Below, one piece after another: positions 55,401 to 61,400 of a stretch of 64,000 nucleotides of DNA; position 1 is the first letter of the stretch; the number at the start of each line of letters is the position of its first letter. Under the pieces are notes generated by a model. It was not told where the DNA came from. It saw only the letters and a list, made by a program, of their open reading frames with translations, and did not search any database. The stretch spans positions 15,111,187-15,175,186 of the forward strand of contig OY987228.1 of NCBI GenBank assembly GCA_963920705.1. The letters run 5' to 3'. The DNA is from Odiellus spinosus. Lineage: Eukaryota; Arthropoda; Arachnida; Opiliones; Phalangiidae. The translations under genes and the position numbers were made by a program.

Positions 55401-58400
55401 ACCTTTTCACTATTGAGGGGTGGCGTGGAATAGAAAATAAAAGAACAGCAATGCATAGTCTAAGGATATGGGATGTAATTAAAATAATTAAGTCGAGGTA
55501 TAGAGAGTTACCAGAATCATTTTAATATAAAACTCATATACTGAATTAAATATTAATAAACTAATTAATGAACTACCGTGTCATGACACTAATTACTAAC
55601 AAACTAAATGAATAAATAATAATAATAAACAAATAATTCGCGACATAATAATAATAATATAATAATAATAATAATAAACAAAAATGAAACGTTACGGCTT
55701 ACGCGGCCACCAAAGTTTTACGATTACAGTCATGTCCCGTTTTGGGGAACGGTGGACTTGTACGTCCTAGCGAACCAGGTCCTTTCGCGACACCACGCGA
55801 ATGTTTTTCGCAATCGTCCGAGTGGTCATTTCAGCGCGGCCTCTTTTAAGAATATCATATTTTATTCTGCATGGCGTGGGCTATTCGCCTCTTTTCTTAT
55901 TCTTGAGAATAAGTAAGTTTTCGGTAAAGATTTTACCCGCGCAACACTTTACGTTTTCGCGGAGAGGTTTTAGTTTTCGACCATGTCGAGTTCGCGCCCA
56001 GAGTTACTCTCTTTCTTAAGCTCGAAAGCACAAGTCTTTTAGTTTTTCCCGCGCTTCTGGACCGGTGGTCTTCAGAAGCGTCGAGATGAGGGGAGTCGGT
56101 TAAATTGGCTTGCTAAGACGCTTGGCCCGTTTTAGGGAACCATTAATTGTCGAACGACGGGCAAATGGAACCATCGGGGTCAATGAAAGCAAAGGGCGCA
56201 CTTTTAAGTTTTTGACTTTTAAGTTCGAGTCAAGTCGCCGGCTCGTAAACTATCTTTCATGTTTCGCGCTATAGCAAGGTCACCCCCTCGCGCACGAAAT
56301 GTTTCTCATGTTTTCCGCAACGTATGCCATAAATTACACTTGCGAACAATAACTATATACAGTAGATAACGTTATAAAAAGAATACGAACTAAAAATATA
56401 ACATCTTGAATCTATCTGGTAACTCTCCTTCGTAGGGGTTAAAGCGTAGGGAAGGGTAATAAATCGAACGTGACAATCGCCACTCCCAAAAGGGAAAAAG
56501 TAAACTACCGAATTTTATTTTATAATTGGGGCTTTTAGAATTGGAATTTATAACTTCGACCTCGCGCGGCCAGGCCTAGCTACGCGGGTCGGAAAGATGC
56601 AAGAGAAGCGACACCACCCGAAAGCTCTTATCCCAACGGCCAGCGTTAGGACTGCGATCGGAGGGGGTCTCCTTCTTTTGTAAATGAACATGTTTTAAGA
56701 ATTAAATTTAAGGGTACTGGTGAAATAATTTAAAGGTTATAGGGAAATATTAAAAGGGTCCGGATTTTGCGTTACACACAATGAGAGTTCTAGGGATTAA
56801 ATATCACTCGAGTTGGACTTCATATCCTGCCAAGTGCTCGCTTACACATGAAATTATGTAAAAACATTTCACAATGAGAGTTCTAGGGATTAAATATCAC
56901 TCGAGTTGGACTTCATATCCTGCCAAGTGCTCGATTACACATGAAATTTATAGTTTATCGTTTTCAATCTCTACTTTATTTTTTAAAATACTTGAGTTTT
57001 GCGACTAGGATGTGCTTTAGATCCAATAGCTTCGTCATTACAACTACGTAATAACGTTGCTATTAAGTAGTTGACCAATTATTGAAGTCTGTATCTAAAT
57101 CACGTCTAACTCAATTATAATAAAAAATAAAGATTTAGAATTTTAAATAGGATATACGAAACGGAAATTGATGTCGGCGAGTTAAATAAACGGCCACATA
57201 CTTCTGGTCTCCAGAATTATGTTCTCATGCTGCTTTAAAGAATTGTTTCGCTTTCCATGCTCATTTTTTGTCGATGCGATTCAATATTATAAATTTAATC
57301 TCTAGCTCGGTCTAGCCCGTCCCTCTTGTAATATTTTAGGTAAGGCTAGGTTAGTTAATCCCTCGACCTCCCCCGTCCATCTGGTAATCTTTAAGGTAAG
57401 GTTAGGTTAGTTAATCCCTCTAATTAGCCAATCCTTCCAACTAGTTAATCCTTAGCTCGGGCTATTTGTAATATTTTAGGTAAGGCTAGGTTAGGTTAGT
57501 TAATTCCTCGAATTAGCCCATCGTTCCAACTAGTTAATCCCTCGGGTTACCCATTCCATCAAGTAATCTTTAAGGTTAAATTAGGTTAATTAAACCCTGG
57601 AAATAGCCCATCCCTCCAACTAGGTAATCCCTATAACTCGGGCTAACCCGTTCCTCTTGTAGTATTTTAGGTAAGATTAGTTTAGGTTAGTTAATCAATT
57701 GAACTAGCCCATCCCTGTTTTACAACTTAGGTAAGGTTAGGTTAGTTAATCTCTGCCTTTCGAGATTTGTACCAGGGTCTCAATTACGAATAGATTGAAG
57801 CCTCAATTAAACGCTTTAATTTTTATTCAGCATTAGTAAGAATTAAAGTTCAATAAACCTATAAAGCAAAATAGTGAAATGTGGAAAAGGTGTATATTTT
57901 TGGAGAAAAAAGGACAGAAATTATACAAAAAAGAGGTTGCTTCGCACCCTTAAAAAAATTCTTTATCTAACTCGAATCAAACCCGTGAAGGGACAGAAAT
58001 TATTTGTTAGAGAAAGAGCAATTTCATATCTTTAAAATTATAGTTAGTAGGTTTAGTCTACTACTTCAAAGATTTTATTACTATTATATATTTTCCAAAA
58101 AACGGATAAAGACGACCTAGTTAACCTTCCTCTCCCATTGATGTTAATTTTAAATTCTATAAGTATCACAAATAAAATTAGTTAAAAATGGAGTTCCTTT
58201 AATGTATATATATATTTATCATTAGTCCTAAGTCGTCTTTATCCGTTTTTTGGAAAATATATAATAGTAATAAAATCTTTGAAGTAGTAGACTAAACCTA
58301 CTAACTATAATTTTAAAGATATGAAATTGCTCTTTCTCTAACAAATAATTTCTGTCCCTTCACGGGTTTGATTCGAGTTAGATAAAGAATTTTTTTAAGG

Positions 58401-61400
58401 GTGCGAAGCAACCTCTTTTTTGTATAATTTAATTTTACGGCAAGTATTTCGACGCACGAATATGTCAGAATAAGGGGATTATAAAATATCACGGTTCAAA
58501 TCAAATCCGATTGACCCATTTCTTTTCTTATATGCTATATAGTTAAAACTCTCGAGAAGGAAGATAATAAGAGGGATCGAATAACAATCATCTTTAGCTG
58601 GAAATTTTAAGCCTTAAATGTCAAATCTCGGAAGGTTTTCGTGACCTCGGCTGAAATTTAACCATTATTTTGTCTAGGGGTATTTAAAAAGAAATAAATG
58701 CTTTAGGGGAATCACGGTAGAATGGGAACCGAGCAAGAGGTCGTGTCAAGATATATTCCGCAATCCATAAAGACTTCTTTCTTTCATCTTAGAAAGAAAA
58801 AAAAGTTGAAAGAGAAAGAAACGAGAGAAAGAGAAAGACTTAAGGGAGAAAAAATTATATATAAAAAAAATCCATTATAATTTGGTCACGCAACGCTTTA
58901 CACGCTTCCGACGGGAGTAAATACTGACTATCCGTGTCCAACAATGGTAGCGTGCGAGCAAAAGGGTATTTGAATCTTTGTAAGTAGTCCAAAGTTACAC
59001 TGACATTTAGCTACTAGCCTAAGAAGTAGGTGAGTGTCTCCAGGTGGCTCCGTCGCTTTTTCTCTTCGCCCCTGAATCGCCCACACATTATAATCTTCCT
59101 AAAACAGGACATCATGCCCGACCAACCGCGATATCACGTACGTAACATATAGAGACGAAGAACATCTAAATGTTTAAAGGGAGGGCGAACCTTAGAAAAA
59201 AATGTTAATCGGCACCATGTGCGTTGAGAGGTAGACAAGTTTTCATAAGTGCATGTTGTTTTCGAAGCGTATGGAACAAGCTTTTGTTCATAGAAGATTT
59301 TCGAGATTTTGGTTTATTCAACTTTCCTTATTTCTCATAGAGTTATGATCCCATACGTATTGGGATAACCCCGAATCAAACCCTTTCTAAATAGGCCTAT
59401 CTCACCAAACAAGTTAGAGACCAAGGAGGTGATGGACGTAAGAAAATTGAGCGGTGATATTCCTTATATAAAAGTTATTTTGTTCAAGATATGGTATGGT
59501 GTATAAGAATGCTTCAGACGAACCTGAAAATAGCTCATAGATTGTCACAAACTCTAGTTATATTAAGAGTAATAGTTGAAGTATGAGGAAAAAAAAAAAA
59601 AAAAAAAACTATTTTAGATTTATTCTCCCTTTATGCCAGATTAAATAAAAAATATTGAAAAGTAACCATTAAACTTTTCAAGAAGTCCGTTACCGTTAGG
59701 TTTAAGGCTAATTACGACGACCCCCGAAGTTTGGTTGGCCTGTAGAATTTGCTTTTTTATATTTATTTTAAATTTTACTTCCATGGAAGACTTTACCATA
59801 TGCCCTTTCTTTCAGTGTGTAATGGTGGCAGATATCTGATTCTGGCAGTGTTAGAGAAACTACGAAAATTAAATTAGATGCCATTTCTATAGACAATGTG
59901 TTCCAGTTTAAATTGTACAAGGCACTCGTAATCATATACAAAACTTAAAAGGGTCTTGCTAAACCAATATCCATGGTTAATACGCGCTGTACCCTTCTAT
60001 GGGATGAACTAATTGGAACAAAGCCCGGCTTTTAAAAATCCAAAGTTTACTGTTTAGCCTCTTGTAAACAAATCTAGTTCTAGGAAACTTCCTATGATTG
60101 TAGAATAAAAAAAAATCTTTCGTAATAAAGTTAAAATAAATTAGAGAAGAACTTTGAACTTGTATAAATCAAGAACAACCCAAACGTTAAATTGGTATTT
60201 ATTGGCAAAAGAATGTTAAAATAATGCGATTGTCAATCTTTTAGGATGGTAAATACATCTTCTTTCACAAACATTGGCCTTAAAAACTATTACTCTGGTG
60301 AGAAATAGTCATGATATGATTATTCCACAATATTAAAGATTGGCAGTAAAGTTCCTTGATTTTCGAACTAAAAAATACTTTAAATAAGTCAATCCCTGTA
60401 AAATTGTTCCAACAATCTTGCTGATATTTTCGGCCGCGAAAGTGCCTTATAGGAAATTACCAGGAACTCATTCACTCTCGTAGGAATTGCACACTGATAA
60501 ACCCTCCAAGCCGGCTTTGGTGCCGTACATTATTGCGAGATGGTTGCAAAACGTTTACAGCCTGAATGATTTATTTTAATTAAACCAAAAAAGGTATTAC
60601 ATTCTTCGTAATATTAAAAAAAAAAAACTGGTGATTTTAGGTGGGGGAAGACAGTTTGCTCCAGGAATAAAGCCAACGATTTTGCCATTACTAATTCTAT
60701 TACTAATTCACACCTGAGCAATAGTTTTATAAGGTCAATGTTTGTGAAAATAAGGTTTACTCGCATATTTTACAAATTTAAAATAAATTATGGTCATCAT
60801 ATATTTTTATCAAATTCTTGTGGAACGTTTGGGTTCTTCTTTTTTAATCTAATTCAAAGGATGTTAGCGCTCTTTTATAAACACTTAAACAGGAATCAGG
60901 ATTCATATTTGGTATATACGTATATTCTCTCGCAATCTGCCGCTCGGTTTTTTTCGCGCCGTGTCAACTATAAATCAAATTAACTCTTAGGGTTTTCAAA
61001 CAGTTTTGACAATGTTAAGAAAATTTACAAGACCAGACGGTCCTTTTTGATCCCAGCCAAGTTTATAAGAAATATATATATATTTTTTTTATATCAAGGG
61101 GGAGAATTTTGTATTTGGGATTAAAATCACGTTTGCTTCCATAAATGGTGCCTTTAGGCTATTTCAAAATAAAGAAAAAAATTATAAAAAACTCGGTATT
61201 TTTATTTCAATGCTCATTAATTTGATACCAACGGTATCGGGCATATATAGAGACGGCACATGACCGTATCTTTATCAAAATAAGCTAAAGTTATTTTAAT
61301 CAAGGGCGAATGAACGAATAAAACTCTATAGCGTGGTTTTTTTCATTTGGCATTTAAATAGATAGTGGTGAAGTAATTCAATTGATTTTTTTATCGTTTC

